Shown one piece after another: positions 1 through 6,957 of a stretch of 26,721 bases of DNA (positions within the stretch are counted from its first letter, which is position 1; each line of letters opens with the position of its first letter). Position numbers and translations under genes: made by a program. Below the pieces are notes generated by a model. That model saw only the letters and a program-made list of their open reading frames with translations, made no database searches and was not told the DNA's origin. Source of the DNA: Oligoflexia bacterium (GTDB lineage: Bacteria; Bdellovibrionota_G; JALEGL01); contig DAOLES010000009.1 of the NCBI GenBank assembly GCA_035326705.1, forward strand, positions 39,786 to 66,506, in the 5' to 3' direction.

Positions 1-45
1 ATTAAGCGGGATGGATTAGAAGTAAGGCGTAAAGCAATAGATTAA
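1..45 (+). CDS. Possible 3' end of an upstream gene (partial)
   Basis: Frame 1 is open from the first base and ends at a TAA at 43-45. The tail reads as a charged C-terminus (IKRDGLEVRRKAID). Fourteen codons are too few to assign a family and the other frames cannot be excluded. From 46 to 162 I see only AT-rich spacer, which must hold the promoter of the following lipoprotein gene. Confidence 0.25.
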   Translation: MKRDGLEVRRKAID

Positions 46-162
46 GCATAAAAAACTCATTTAAAAAGTAGAAAAAATCATAAAAATCAAATATTTAGAA
101 GCAGAAGTGGTTTTGTGACCTTGATTTTTAATCAGTAAAAGCTTATTCTTTAAAGAGGGATG

Positions 163-708
163 ATGAAAAATAGTTATTTAATAATAATGTTGTTTTTAGG
201 GGTATTTCTTATTCATGGATGCGGTGAATCTGGGGATGAAGGGATAATAACACCTTTTGGCGATGCGGATGGGGATGGAATTACCAATAATATTGATAAC
301 TGTGTGAATCAAGCAAACCCCAACCAAGCGGATGAAGATAATGATGGTATAGGCGATGTGTGTGATCCTATCAATAATAATATTACACCTCCCAGCACTC
401 CCTCTAATTTATCTGCATTTTCAGGTTTAACTGAATGTGAAATTTCAGTCAGTTGGACAGACACATCAAATAATGAGGATGATTTTGAACTTATTCGTCA
501 CTATGATATCGATAGTACTGTTACAGGTATAACACAAACTTTTATAAGACCGTCTTCAGCAGGTACAGGCAACACTGTCTATTTCACCGATACCATTTTT
601 CCAGGCGTTGTTAATGTAAGTTATGTTGTAAGAGCTAGAAATGAAGGTGGAAATTCAGCAGATTCATTATCAACGTCACCGATTGTGGCACCATTGTGTA
701 GCGATTAA
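163..708 (+). CDS. Lipoprotein with thrombospondin type-3-like Asp repeats and a fibronectin III-like domain
   Basis: Uncharacterised secreted lipoprotein of about 181 residues. The N-terminus is a short positive region, a hydrophobic stretch and a lipobox-like LIHGC, so the mature protein should begin at Cys20 and be lipid-anchored. Residues about 33-69 hold Asp-rich DxDxDG loops (DADGDGITNNIDNC, then DEDNDGIGDVCD). These are the signature of thrombospondin type-3 calcium-binding repeats, with paired Cys. After a Pro/Ser linker, residues about 80-170 resemble a fibronectin type III fold, with conserved SVSWTDTSNNEDDFEL and a late YVVRARN strand. Two ATGs are adjacent (160 and 163). The GAGG at 155-158 sits too close to the first, so I chose the second. 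The ligand is unknown; an envelope or adhesion role is inference. Confidence 0.85.
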   Translation: MKNSYLIIMLFLGVFLIHGCGESGDEGIITPFGDADGDGITNNIDNCVNQANPNQADEDNDGIGDVCDPINNNITPPSTPSNLSAFSGLTECEISVSWTDTSNNEDDFELIRHYDIDSTVTGITQTFIRPSSAGTGNTVYFTDTIFPGVVNVSYVVRARNEGGNSADSLSTSPIVAPLCSD

Positions 709-725
709 AAAAAAATAGTATAAAT

Positions 726-766
726 AAAAAACCTCTTGTTTAACTCAATAAGACAAGAGGTTTTTT
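726..766. terminator. Bidirectional intrinsic terminator
   Basis: A perfect inverted repeat pairs AAAAAACCTCTTGT (726-739) with ACAAGAGGTTTTTT (753-766) around a 13-nt loop. It has an A-run on one side and a T-run on the other. It lies between the convergent lipoprotein and prepilin genes and can serve both strands. Confidence 0.9.
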
Positions 767-796
767 ATTTGTAAGTGCTAATAAGATAGATTGCCT

Positions 797-2089
797 TTAT
801 TCACCTTGGTTTGCTTGGTAAATACCCCCAACCACTTGAATGTCACCTTCTTCATCAATGTATAAGCTTCTAGAGACAACCCAAACATTGTCCAATAAAA
901 TAGGATTTACGCCATTGTTTTCAAATTGTTCTGGGAAACTGATTTGCTCTCCCGTGTAATCACCATCAACATCAGCAATGGCAAAGATGGTGATTGTTTT
1001 TGCAAGATCATCTACACCATACTCCTGCATGATTTGTTCATTATGAGCGGCATAAAACGAGAAGTTTAAAGGTGTGGGTAAACGAATGATGTTAATTTTG
1101 TCTCCAACCAAAGCAATTTCTTGATTGTTAATTGGGGCTTCATCTCCATTGTCTTCGTTTTCATTTTCGTTGTCTTCAGGGCCGTTATCAGGTTCAGGAT
1201 CTGAATCTCCACCATTGCCAGGCATATTCAAGCTCAAGTCAATATCCAATAAAGTATCTTGCCCACCATTTTCATTTTCAGTGCTTTCACCACTTGCAGA
1301 ACCCTCAATTAAAGAATCTCCATCGCCATCAAGATCAATATCCACGTCAATACCTAAATTATTATCACCTAGAGCTACGTCAAGTAATGCGTCAATTTCA
1401 CTGCCATCATCTTCTGAGGTATTATCACCTCCCAATAAGTTATCCACGTGCTCTACGAGATCACCTAGGCCATCATCAATATCGGCATCGGCATCGCCAC
1501 CAAGAAGACCATCCTCATCATCATCATCTGAACCCCCACCAATTAAATTACCCAAAAGACCTGCTTGTGCGCTGGGGATTCCAAAATTTTCATTAACAGC
1601 TGCTAACAATGAAGGTTTGTAAGAATTTATTTGTGAGACAGCGGCTTGGTTTCTGTTTACGCTACTTAAACCTAAAGCTTCCCAGCTGCCCACTTGGGCA
1701 AATTCAATGGATTGCCCACAATTTTCTGTTGAAAAAAGATTGTCATTGTAGGTACTGTATATATAAACATACTGTTTTTTTCTTGCCGGGGGTCTTGCAT
1801 TAATTTCACCACAGTAGGTAGCGCTATCACATACAGAGGAAGCAATTCTTGAGAAACGACTTTCTGGAATACATTGGCTTAAGTTTGCTTTTGTATAAAC
1901 GATCTGATTGGCAAAAACAAATTGAGCGTCATGAATGGATCTTAAATAGACAAAGGCTTCAGAAGCTTTAGATTTTAAAATTTGTTCAAAATAAGTATTC
2001 ATGGATACGGTTGTAACAAAACCAATAATGATTAAAACAACAGATAGTTCAACCAATGTAAATCCTAGAGCGTTTCTTTTTTTTATCAT
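797..2089 (-). CDS. Type IV prepilin-like protein with a long acidic low-complexity insertion
   Basis: The N-terminus (ATG at 2089; 430 residues) is a class III prepilin signal: a short basic leader, then G^FTLVELSVVLIIIGF. Prepilin peptidase should cleave after Gly9, and the mature chain has the conserved Glu5. The hydrophobic helix and an alpha1 continuation (FEQILKSKASEAF) follow. The globular part has four Cys between residues about 73 and 124 and a C-terminal segment ITIFAIADVDGDYTGEQ typical of pilin-like proteins. Residues about 180-320 are instead a Gly/Asp/Glu/Asn-rich stretch with runs such as DDDDED and NENENED. At 430 residues it is far longer than a usual pilin (about 130-200). 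The in-frame TTG at 2104 is less likely; a GGGA lies 9 nt before the ATG. It could be a pseudopilin (T2SS) or a minor type IV pilin. No pilus or secretion genes are adjacent. Confidence 0.85.
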   Translation of the reverse strand: MIKKRNALGFTLVELSVVLIIIGFVTTVSMNTYFEQILKSKASEAFVYLRSIHDAQFVFANQIVYTKANLSQCIPESRFSRIASSVCDSATYCGEINARPPARKKQYVYIYSTYNDNLFSTENCGQSIEFAQVGSWEALGLSSVNRNQAAVSQINSYKPSLLAAVNENFGIPSAQAGLLGNLIGGGSDDDDEDGLLGGDADADIDDGLGDLVEHVDNLLGGDNTSEDDGSEIDALLDVALGDNNLGIDVDIDLDGDGDSLIEGSASGESTENENGGQDTLLDIDLSLNMPGNGGDSDPEPDNGPEDNENENEDNGDEAPINNQEIALVGDKINIIRLPTPLNFSFYAAHNEQIMQEYGVDDLAKTITIFAIADVDGDYTGEQISFPEQFENNGVNPILLDNVWVVSRSLYIDEEGDIQVVGGIYQANQGE

Positions 2090-2252
2090 AACAATTGTTC
2101 CCAATATTTGTTTTTTATTATAGGTGAATTTAACGATTCAAGATAAAATTAAATACTCACTTTGAAAAATCACCAATAAAAATCATCTCATATGATGTTA
2201 TGATACATCAGTTTTTTAAAAAAAATCAACGGAACTTATGAATTTTAAATGG

Positions 2253-2440
2253 AAAAAACAACTGTAAACAAAAGTTGTCAGATAAAATGAACTTTAAAAA
2301 GTGTAAGTGTGCTGCTGAGAAGGAGGTTGAAACAACACACTTACTTTCCCCATTGTGCCCTAGTTTTTAAGAGTTTGAGAACCTTTTTGAGGAGAATGGT
2401 CCTTGACTCTGTTGTTCAAAAAAACCGCAAAGTCCTCCTT
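2253..2440 (-). ncRNA. Candidate structured small RNA or 5' leader upstream of the prepilin gene
   Basis: This fills most of the 520-bp gap between the prepilin gene and the next gene upstream; I find no convincing protein gene in the gap. Read on the minus strand, an extended -10 (TGGTATAAA, 2447-2455) would start a transcript near 2440 with AAGGAGG. That end is complementary to CCTCCTT at 2320-2326. Inside, GTTGTTT/GAACAAC segments can also pair. A competing hairpin pairs GTAAGTGTG and CACACTTAC (2303-2311 with 2336-2344) and is followed by ACTTTTT, like a terminator. A second weak hairpin (ACAACT/AGTTGT, 2258-2278) is followed by T6. A 6S-like RNA or a transcriptional attenuator are both possible. 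I recognise no known riboswitch motif. The promoter and terminators are sequence predictions only. Confidence 0.35.
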
Positions 2441-2624
2441 TGAAGTTTTATACCATTGAACACTTTAATAATTAGCAATCAATATGCCAAAATCAATGTG
2501 TAAAAAAACAATGTAGTTTCAATAGCTTGTAGTAATGGAAATTTTTTATTCAGATAAATTGCGACACAATGTAACCAAAGTTTACGCAAAAAAGTGCTAC
2601 TCATAGTTCAATGTTTAAGCTTTC

Positions 2625-3143
2625 TTAAAACTTAAATTGAAAAATGTGATAGGTAAAAACAATCATACTGACTGCGCAAAGAATAAAATCATAAAGCAAG
2701 GGTTTGTGGAGCGTATGTTTGGTCCAAAGTTGTTGAATAAGCAAAGCGCATAAATAGCAAAACAAAATACCTGTAATATAAAACGGATAAGTCATGTGTT
2801 GATGTGCCGCCAAATGAACATGTTCAGTATTGAACTCTGTTAAAAATGTATGGGTGAGCGGTAATTTTTTTATTAAAATTCTATAAGCCAATACCAAACT
2901 TAATTGAACCAATAGAAGGATTTTTAATGTATGGGGATAACGCTTAGAAAACTCAAAATAGGTATCACGCAGAAGACAAGCATAAAAAAAGCCAAAAATT
3001 GGTAACTCGGCAAAGGCTGCCAAGGTTCTGGATTGACCAAAGCCAAACTCATCCCGCATACCAATCATAAAGGTGGAAAGAGTAAATAGTCCAGTGACCA
3101 AAATTAGAATGAACAACAGTAAGTAGTACAGTTTTTTTGACAC
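2625..3143 (-). CDS. Hypothetical integral membrane protein (about five TM helices)
   Basis: Not recognised. The 172-residue product is strongly hydrophobic. Likely TM segments lie at residues about 5-26, 40-58, 73-90, 120-138 and 149-167, separated by short basic loops. A His-rich loop (HVHLAAHQHMTY) sits at about 108-119. There is no obvious signal peptide beyond the first TM helix and no catalytic motif. It starts at GTG (3143) with at best a weak Shine-Dalgarno, and I see no better in-frame start. About 150 bp separate it from marC upstream on the same strand, so it may or may not be co-transcribed. The His cluster could bind a metal or heme, but nothing in the sequence proves this. Confidence 0.7.
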   Translation of the reverse strand: MSKKLYYLLLFILILVTGLFTLSTFMIGMRDEFGFGQSRTLAAFAELPIFGFFYACLLRDTYFEFSKRYPHTLKILLLVQLSLVLAYRILIKKLPLTHTFLTEFNTEHVHLAAHQHMTYPFYITGILFCYLCALLIQQLWTKHTLHKPLLYDFILCAVSMIVFTYHIFQFKF

Positions 3144-3295
3144 GCTTTTATCATCTTACAAGTCACTTTTCTTGATGGAAAGGTTTATTTTACAAATTTG
3201 TACGTCATTGAAGTTTAAGCAATGGGCATATTGGCTGAGAAAACAACATATAAATAAGCAATACAATTTATAGAGAAGACGTTTTTAAAATTCAA

Positions 3296-3919
3296 TTAGG
3301 GATAGATTAAATCTTTTATTGATAAAATCATATCGCTTAAACCACTTCGAATAATCATGACAGCAATGGCTGCAAGCATGAGGTTGGCTATTTTTGAAAA
3401 GGCTTGGGTTCCCGCCTTACCCAAAACTTTCATAATCGGTTGGGATGATAAAAAAACTAAAAAAGTAATAATTAAATTTACTGCGTAAGCTACAAGCGTA
3501 ATAGGTGTTCCAACTGCATCAACTTGCACAATAAGCGCTGTTAAAGTTGCTGGACCTACAATTAAAGGCATACCTAAAGGAACAACACCTAAGGATTGTT
3601 CTGCCGGTCTTTGCCGGACTTTTTCAGCAAATAAAAGATCTGAAATGGATAAAATAAGTAAGATGAGTCCGCCTGCAACTTTAAAATCTGCAACAGAGAT
3701 TCCCAAAAAATTAAAAATACCTTTGCCTAAAAAAATAAAAACCGTGCCCAAAACCGCAATGGTAATAATGGCTTCTATCAGAATAATTTTCTGATGTTTT
3801 TTTTCTAAACCATCAATCAAAGAAATATAAATGGGTAAGACACCAATAACATCCATTGCAACAAACAAGGGAACAAAAGCAGCCAAAAACAATGGAAAAT
3901 ATTCACTTAAACCAGCCAT
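3296..3919 (-). CDS. MarC family integral membrane protein
   Basis: A 207-residue polytopic inner-membrane protein of the MarC/YchE (UPF0056) family, the usual length for the family, with about six TM helices. Family hallmarks visible are the N-terminal FVAMDVIGVLPIYISL segment, the G-rich KVAGGLILLILSI helix, and the central PLGMPLIVGPATLTALIV motif. MarC was named for the mar locus, but its role in multiple antibiotic resistance was not upheld and the transported substrate is unknown. GAGAGA lies just upstream of the ATG at 3919 and supports this start. The gene diverges from ttcA, with 178 bp between them holding a perfect palindrome at 3991-4005. Confidence 0.9.
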   Translation of the reverse strand: MAGLSEYFPLFLAAFVPLFVAMDVIGVLPIYISLIDGLEKKHQKIILIEAIITIAVLGTVFIFLGKGIFNFLGISVADFKVAGGLILLILSISDLLFAEKVRQRPAEQSLGVVPLGMPLIVGPATLTALIVQVDAVGTPITLVAYAVNLIITFLVFLSSQPIMKVLGKAGTQAFSKIANLMLAAIAVMIIRSGLSDMILSIKDLIYP

Positions 3920-3990
3920 TTATCTCTCATACTTTTTTTTACATAAAAGGAAAGGAATAGTTAAATTTTGCTTAAAAAAGCATTTTAAAA

Positions 3991-4005
3991 AGGTACCCGG
4001 TACCT
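3991..4005. repeat. Perfect 15-nt palindrome AGGTACC-C-GGTACCT
   Basis: Two 7-nt arms flank a single central C in the spacer between the divergent marC and ttcA genes. The form (GGTACC n GGTACC, A-rich on one flank) recalls palindromic REP-type elements of the GGTGCC-n-GGCACC kind, and also suits a dimeric repressor operator. Only one copy is present in this window, so neither interpretation can be decided here. Confidence 0.5.
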
Positions 4006-4089
4006 ATGAGTAAGCTTGGGGCATTGCATACCGCTAAGCGTTTTATCAAGTTCATATGTAAGCTTGTATCTATTAAAATAATATATTAT

Positions 4090-4096
4090 GGGGGGG
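4090..4096 (+). promoter_or_regulatory. G7 homopolymer acting as ribosome binding site of ttcA
   Basis: Seven consecutive G residues lie one base before the ATG at 4098 and directly after another ATG (4088-4090). The run can pair with anti-Shine-Dalgarno pyrimidines, but the spacing to ATG 4098 is short. The 4088 ATG is in a different reading frame from ttcA at the present tract length. Confidence 0.45.
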
Positions 4097-4097
4097 T

Positions 4098-4916
4098 ATG
4101 ACTCAAGAAGCAATTGGTAGCATACTAGAAAACAAACTGCGTAAACAAACGGTTCAATGTATCAGTGAACATAACATGTTAAAACAAGATGATCATGTCT
4201 TGGTTGGGCTTTCAGGAGGCAAAGACTCTTGGGCACTATTGCATTTGCTTAAAATGATACAAAAAAAAGCTCCCTACAGATTTTCTATTTCAGCAGTGAC
4301 CGTTGATGGCGGTTTGATTGGCTTAGAAGGCGATGTTTTACAAGCCCAATGTGATCTTTTGCAAATTCCATTTTATCTGGAGCGACAACCCGTGTTTGAA
4401 ATTGTTTCTGAGAAAAAAGCGGAAGGCAGTACTTTTTGTAGCATGTGTGCAAAAATGCGGCGGGGAATTTTGTACAGTATTGCAAAAAAGCTAGGAGCCA
4501 ATAAAATTGCATTGGGACATCATTTAAATGATGCCATTGAGACTTTATTTTTAAATATGTTTTATGGTGGTCGCATGGCAGCCATGCCGCCAGTATTAAA
4601 ATCCAATGCTGGGCATGAAGCAGATATTATTAGGCCCATGCTTTACCTTACAGAAACAGATATAGAAGTATTTTCTCTTGAAAAACAATTTAAGACTGTG
4701 GGTTGTGCTTGTCCAGTCTGCCCTATTCATCCTGAGTTTGATGATGCGCAAACTGATTTAAAACGCTTCAGCATGAAAAAAGTACTTAAAGACATGGCCA
4801 AACATAATCCACAGATGTATGACCATGCCCGCAAAGCTTTAAAAAATTTAGAGTTGGATCGATTTTTTATGAGTCAAAGCATGCTGGCAAAAAAAGGAAT
4901 AGAACATGAAGCATAA
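4098..4916 (+). CDS. ttcA: TtcA-type tRNA 2-thiocytidine(32) synthetase
   Basis: ATP-dependent, iron-sulfur enzyme that thiolates cytidine 32 in the tRNA anticodon loop. In this family ATP adenylates the base and an Fe-S cluster carries the sulfur supplied by a cysteine desulfurase. The 272-residue protein has the PP-loop SGGKDS at 39-44, the CxxC pair C114/C117 (CSMC) and conserved GHHLNDAIETLFLNMFYGG at about 140-158. A C-terminal Cys cluster (C203, C205, C208) supplies further cluster ligands. All key family residues are present; the protein is somewhat shorter than E. coli TtcA. Its stop overlaps the start of the following PLP enzyme by 11 nt, which suggests a two-gene operon with translational coupling. 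The only nearby related activity would be TtuA/TilS-like enzymes, but the CxxC plus C-terminal Cys pattern favours TtcA. Confidence 0.93.
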   Translation: MTQEAIGSILENKLRKQTVQCISEHNMLKQDDHVLVGLSGGKDSWALLHLLKMIQKKAPYRFSISAVTVDGGLIGLEGDVLQAQCDLLQIPFYLERQPVFEIVSEKKAEGSTFCSMCAKMRRGILYSIAKKLGANKIALGHHLNDAIETLFLNMFYGGRMAAMPPVLKSNAGHEADIIRPMLYLTETDIEVFSLEKQFKTVGCACPVCPIHPEFDDAQTDLKRFSMKKVLKDMAKHNPQMYDHARKALKNLELDRFFMSQSMLAKKGIEHEA

Positions 4917-6045
4917 AGGCTTTAATACAATAAGCATCCATGCTGGAGAAGATAAAAAAATTGAAGGGGCCGTTGTACAGCCTATTTTTCAAAGTGCAAC
5001 TTATCTTGAGCAAGAAGGCCTAGCCTACAATGACATTAAATATTTGCGATTAAACAATTCTCCCAATCATGAATGCCTGGGCAGAAAATTAGCCAGCTTA
5101 GAACAGACAGAAGCGGCCTTGTTATGTGCTTCTGGCATGGCTGCAGTGACCACAGCGATCATGAGCCAGTGCAAGACAGGAGATCATATTATAGCGCAAA
5201 AGGGTTTGTATGGCGGTACACATCATTTTTTGGTGCATAAAGCTGCCCAGTTGGGCATAGAGCTTAGTTTTATTGATATTGATCAGCCCAGTTCTTGGCA
5301 ATCTGCGGTAAAACAAAACACACGACTTTTTTATTGTGAAAGCATCACCAATCCCTTGATGCATGTTGGAGATTTAGCGGCTGTGCCTGATTTTTGTCGC
5401 CAGCATGAATTACTCAGCATGATTGATAATACTTTTGCAACGCCGTACAATTTTAAACCCAGTCAATTGGGTTTTGATATCATTATTCATAGTGCAACCA
5501 AATATCTTAATGGACACAGTGATTTGGTGGCAGGAGTGATCTGTGCCAATACAGCTTTAATTAAACAGTGTAAAAGCTATTTGGATATTTACGGAGCTAC
5601 ATTGGATACGCACGCTTGTTTTCTTTTGCAAAGAGGCTTAAAAACCTTAGGTTTAAGAATGAGTGTACACAATAGCAATGCGATGCAGTTGGCACAATTT
5701 TTACAAGAACAAGCAAGCATAGAAACGGTATATTACCCTGGTTTAAAGGATGCAGCGGTTTTACAGCATTTTAAAGGCTACTCAGGGATGGTATCTTTTG
5801 CAGTTAAAGGCGGTAAAGAAGCTGCACAAAATTTGATAAACCATTTAAAAATACCACAGCATGCACCCAGCCTAGGTGGTGTAGAATCTTTGATTACCCG
5901 GCCTGCAGCCAGTTCGCACTCATCCATGAGTGAAGAAGAAAGGCAGTCTTTGGGTATATCTCAGGCTTTATTGCGGTTATCTGTTGGAATAGAAGACATT
6001 GAAGATTTGCAAGAAGATCTTCATCAAGCCTTGAAAAAACTATAG
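4906..6045 (+). CDS. Cys/Met metabolism PLP-dependent enzyme (cystathionine gamma-lyase/synthase family)
   Basis: A 379-residue fold-type I PLP enzyme, normal length for the family. Visible motifs are the Y-x-R phosphate-binding element (Y46-L-R48), the SGMAA loop at 76-80, and the cofactor aspartate in MIDNTFATP (D174). The Schiff-base lysine K199 lies in HSATKYLNGHSDLVAG, and the substrate-carboxylate region SLGGVESLITRPA lies near 324-336. These motifs cover cystathionine gamma-lyase, beta-lyase, gamma-synthase, O-acetylhomoserine sulfhydrylase and methionine gamma-lyase. The sequence alone does not decide which. It starts inside ttcA with an 11-nt overlap; AAGGAA at about 4891 is a good ribosome binding site. 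Co-expression with a tRNA thiolase suggests a role in supplying or balancing cysteine sulfur, which is inference. Confidence 0.92.
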   Translation: MKHKGFNTISIHAGEDKKIEGAVVQPIFQSATYLEQEGLAYNDIKYLRLNNSPNHECLGRKLASLEQTEAALLCASGMAAVTTAIMSQCKTGDHIIAQKGLYGGTHHFLVHKAAQLGIELSFIDIDQPSSWQSAVKQNTRLFYCESITNPLMHVGDLAAVPDFCRQHELLSMIDNTFATPYNFKPSQLGFDIIIHSATKYLNGHSDLVAGVICANTALIKQCKSYLDIYGATLDTHACFLLQRGLKTLGLRMSVHNSNAMQLAQFLQEQASIETVYYPGLKDAAVLQHFKGYSGMVSFAVKGGKEAAQNLINHLKIPQHAPSLGGVESLITRPAASSHSSMSEEERQSLGISQALLRLSVGIEDIEDLQEDLHQALKKL

Positions 6046-6133
6046 AGGTTCTGTTCATTTTGTATTCAGTTTTAAATGTTACATTGAAGCTATACAGTGA
6101 GACTCAATACTTACTGGAAAGGAGCAGGATACA

Positions 6134-6529
6134 ATGAAACTAAGACTATTGATAATGATGATGGGTTTAAGCGGTTTAGCTTTTTTACCTATTGACCAAG
6201 CACAAGCAAAGTCAAGACCAGAAAAAAGAGCGAGAATTCAGAGCAATTCTTATAAAGCCAAAGTTAAAAGAAGAGTCCATAAACATTATGCTAAAAAGCC
6301 GGTGCAAACGGTCCAACACAGAAGAAGTTATAGGCATGTAAGACCAGTCTATAGACCTGTAAAACGCAGAGTATATCGTAGGCATGTTCATTACAGACCC
6401 ACATACCATAGAGTGATCAGACCAGCACACGTGCATTACATTGATGATGGATGTTACGATGATGGCAGTGATGTTTATTGGAACTTACACATTGGTACCA
6501 GTGGTGTTGGCATACACATAGGCCACTAA
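6134..6529 (+). CDS. Small secreted His/Arg/Tyr-rich basic protein
   Basis: Not recognised as a named family. The 131-residue product has a clear signal peptide (MKLRLLIMMMGLSGLAFLP, cleavage probably after AQA near residue 25). The mature part is strongly basic and rich in Arg, His, Tyr and Val, with loose repeats of the type YRPVKRR, VYRRHVHYRP and RPAHVHY. It ends in a different, acidic and glycine-containing segment (DDGCYDDGSDVYWNLHIG...). AAGGAG lies about 10 nt before the ATG. The composition recalls short periplasmic proteins with polyanion or metal affinity, but no function can be assigned. A strong terminator follows directly. Confidence 0.75.
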   Translation: MKLRLLIMMMGLSGLAFLPIDQAQAKSRPEKRARIQSNSYKAKVKRRVHKHYAKKPVQTVQHRRSYRHVRPVYRPVKRRVYRRHVHYRPTYHRVIRPAHVHYIDDGCYDDGSDVYWNLHIGTSGVGIHIGH

Positions 6530-6542
6530 GACCTGACTAACT

Positions 6543-6588
6543 TATTCCTCCAAGTACCCTAGGCTTGGAGGAATATTTTATTTTTTTA
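6543..6588 (+). terminator. Intrinsic terminator after the His/Arg-rich secreted protein gene
   Basis: A 12-bp perfect stem pairs TATTCCTCCAAG (6543-6554) with CTTGGAGGAATA (6564-6575), has a 9-nt loop and is followed by a T-rich run to 6587. There is no T-run on the minus side, so it acts on the plus strand. It overlaps the 3' end of the convergent DoxX-like gene. Confidence 0.85.
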
Positions 6589-6922
6589 AGTAGTAAATAT
6601 TCAGGCGTGCACAAAGAAATGTTATACATGCTAACATAAACAATAAACCGCCATCGTTTTGGACGGTAATCCCCAAAAATAAAATATGTGAAGCTATGGC
6701 ACCAAGCATGATCATTAAAGTTAAAAGACTGCCATAATATGTAGTAGCTGGAATCAAAATAAGAATGGCCGCAAGCAGTTCAGCAATACCAGAAAGATAT
6801 CGTCCCCAAGGTTCAACACCCAAAGTTGAAAAAATATAAATAGATTCTGGCGCCCCGGTGAATTTAAAAAACAAAGTTTGCAATAAAATAACAGCAGGAA
6901 TAATTCTGAATAAGTATTTCAT
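6578..6922 (-). CDS. DoxX-like small membrane protein
   Basis: A 114-residue protein with four hydrophobic helices (residues about 4-20, 43-60, 66-84 and 90-107). It shows the DoxX-family pattern: an N-terminal helix ending in QTLFFKFTG, then STLGVEPWGRYLSGIAELLAAILIL, whose G-x-x-E motif is the usual DoxX signature. DoxX-like proteins are inner-membrane proteins, some linked to oxidative-stress or thiol metabolism; the role of this one is unknown. I start it at ATG 6922; an in-frame TTG precedes it directly and no clear ribosome binding site is visible. It follows the histidine kinase gene by 35 nt on the same strand and may be the last gene of that operon. Confidence 0.8.
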   Translation of the reverse strand: MKYLFRIIPAVILLQTLFFKFTGAPESIYIFSTLGVEPWGRYLSGIAELLAAILILIPATTYYGSLLTLMIMLGAIASHILFLGITVQNDGGLLFMLACITFLCARLNIYYLKK

Positions 6923-6957
6923 CAAAGCAAAGTAACATTTTTAAATTGATAAAGGAA

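Noticed and set aside
1125..1622. Long plus-strand open frames with Ser/Pro- and His-rich products
   Set aside because: They are antisense shadows of the Asp/Gly-rich region of the prepilin gene; low complexity and no start signals.
2391..2443. 15-codon plus-strand ORF (ATG 2396) preceded by GAGGAGA, as a leader peptide
   Set aside because: The RBS looks good, but no gene follows on this strand for 1.6 kb, and the same bases are better explained by pairing in the RNA candidate.
3831..4013. 60-codon plus-strand frame over the marC start
   Set aside because: Antisense to marC, and its end runs into the palindrome region; basic composition comes from the A-rich spacer.
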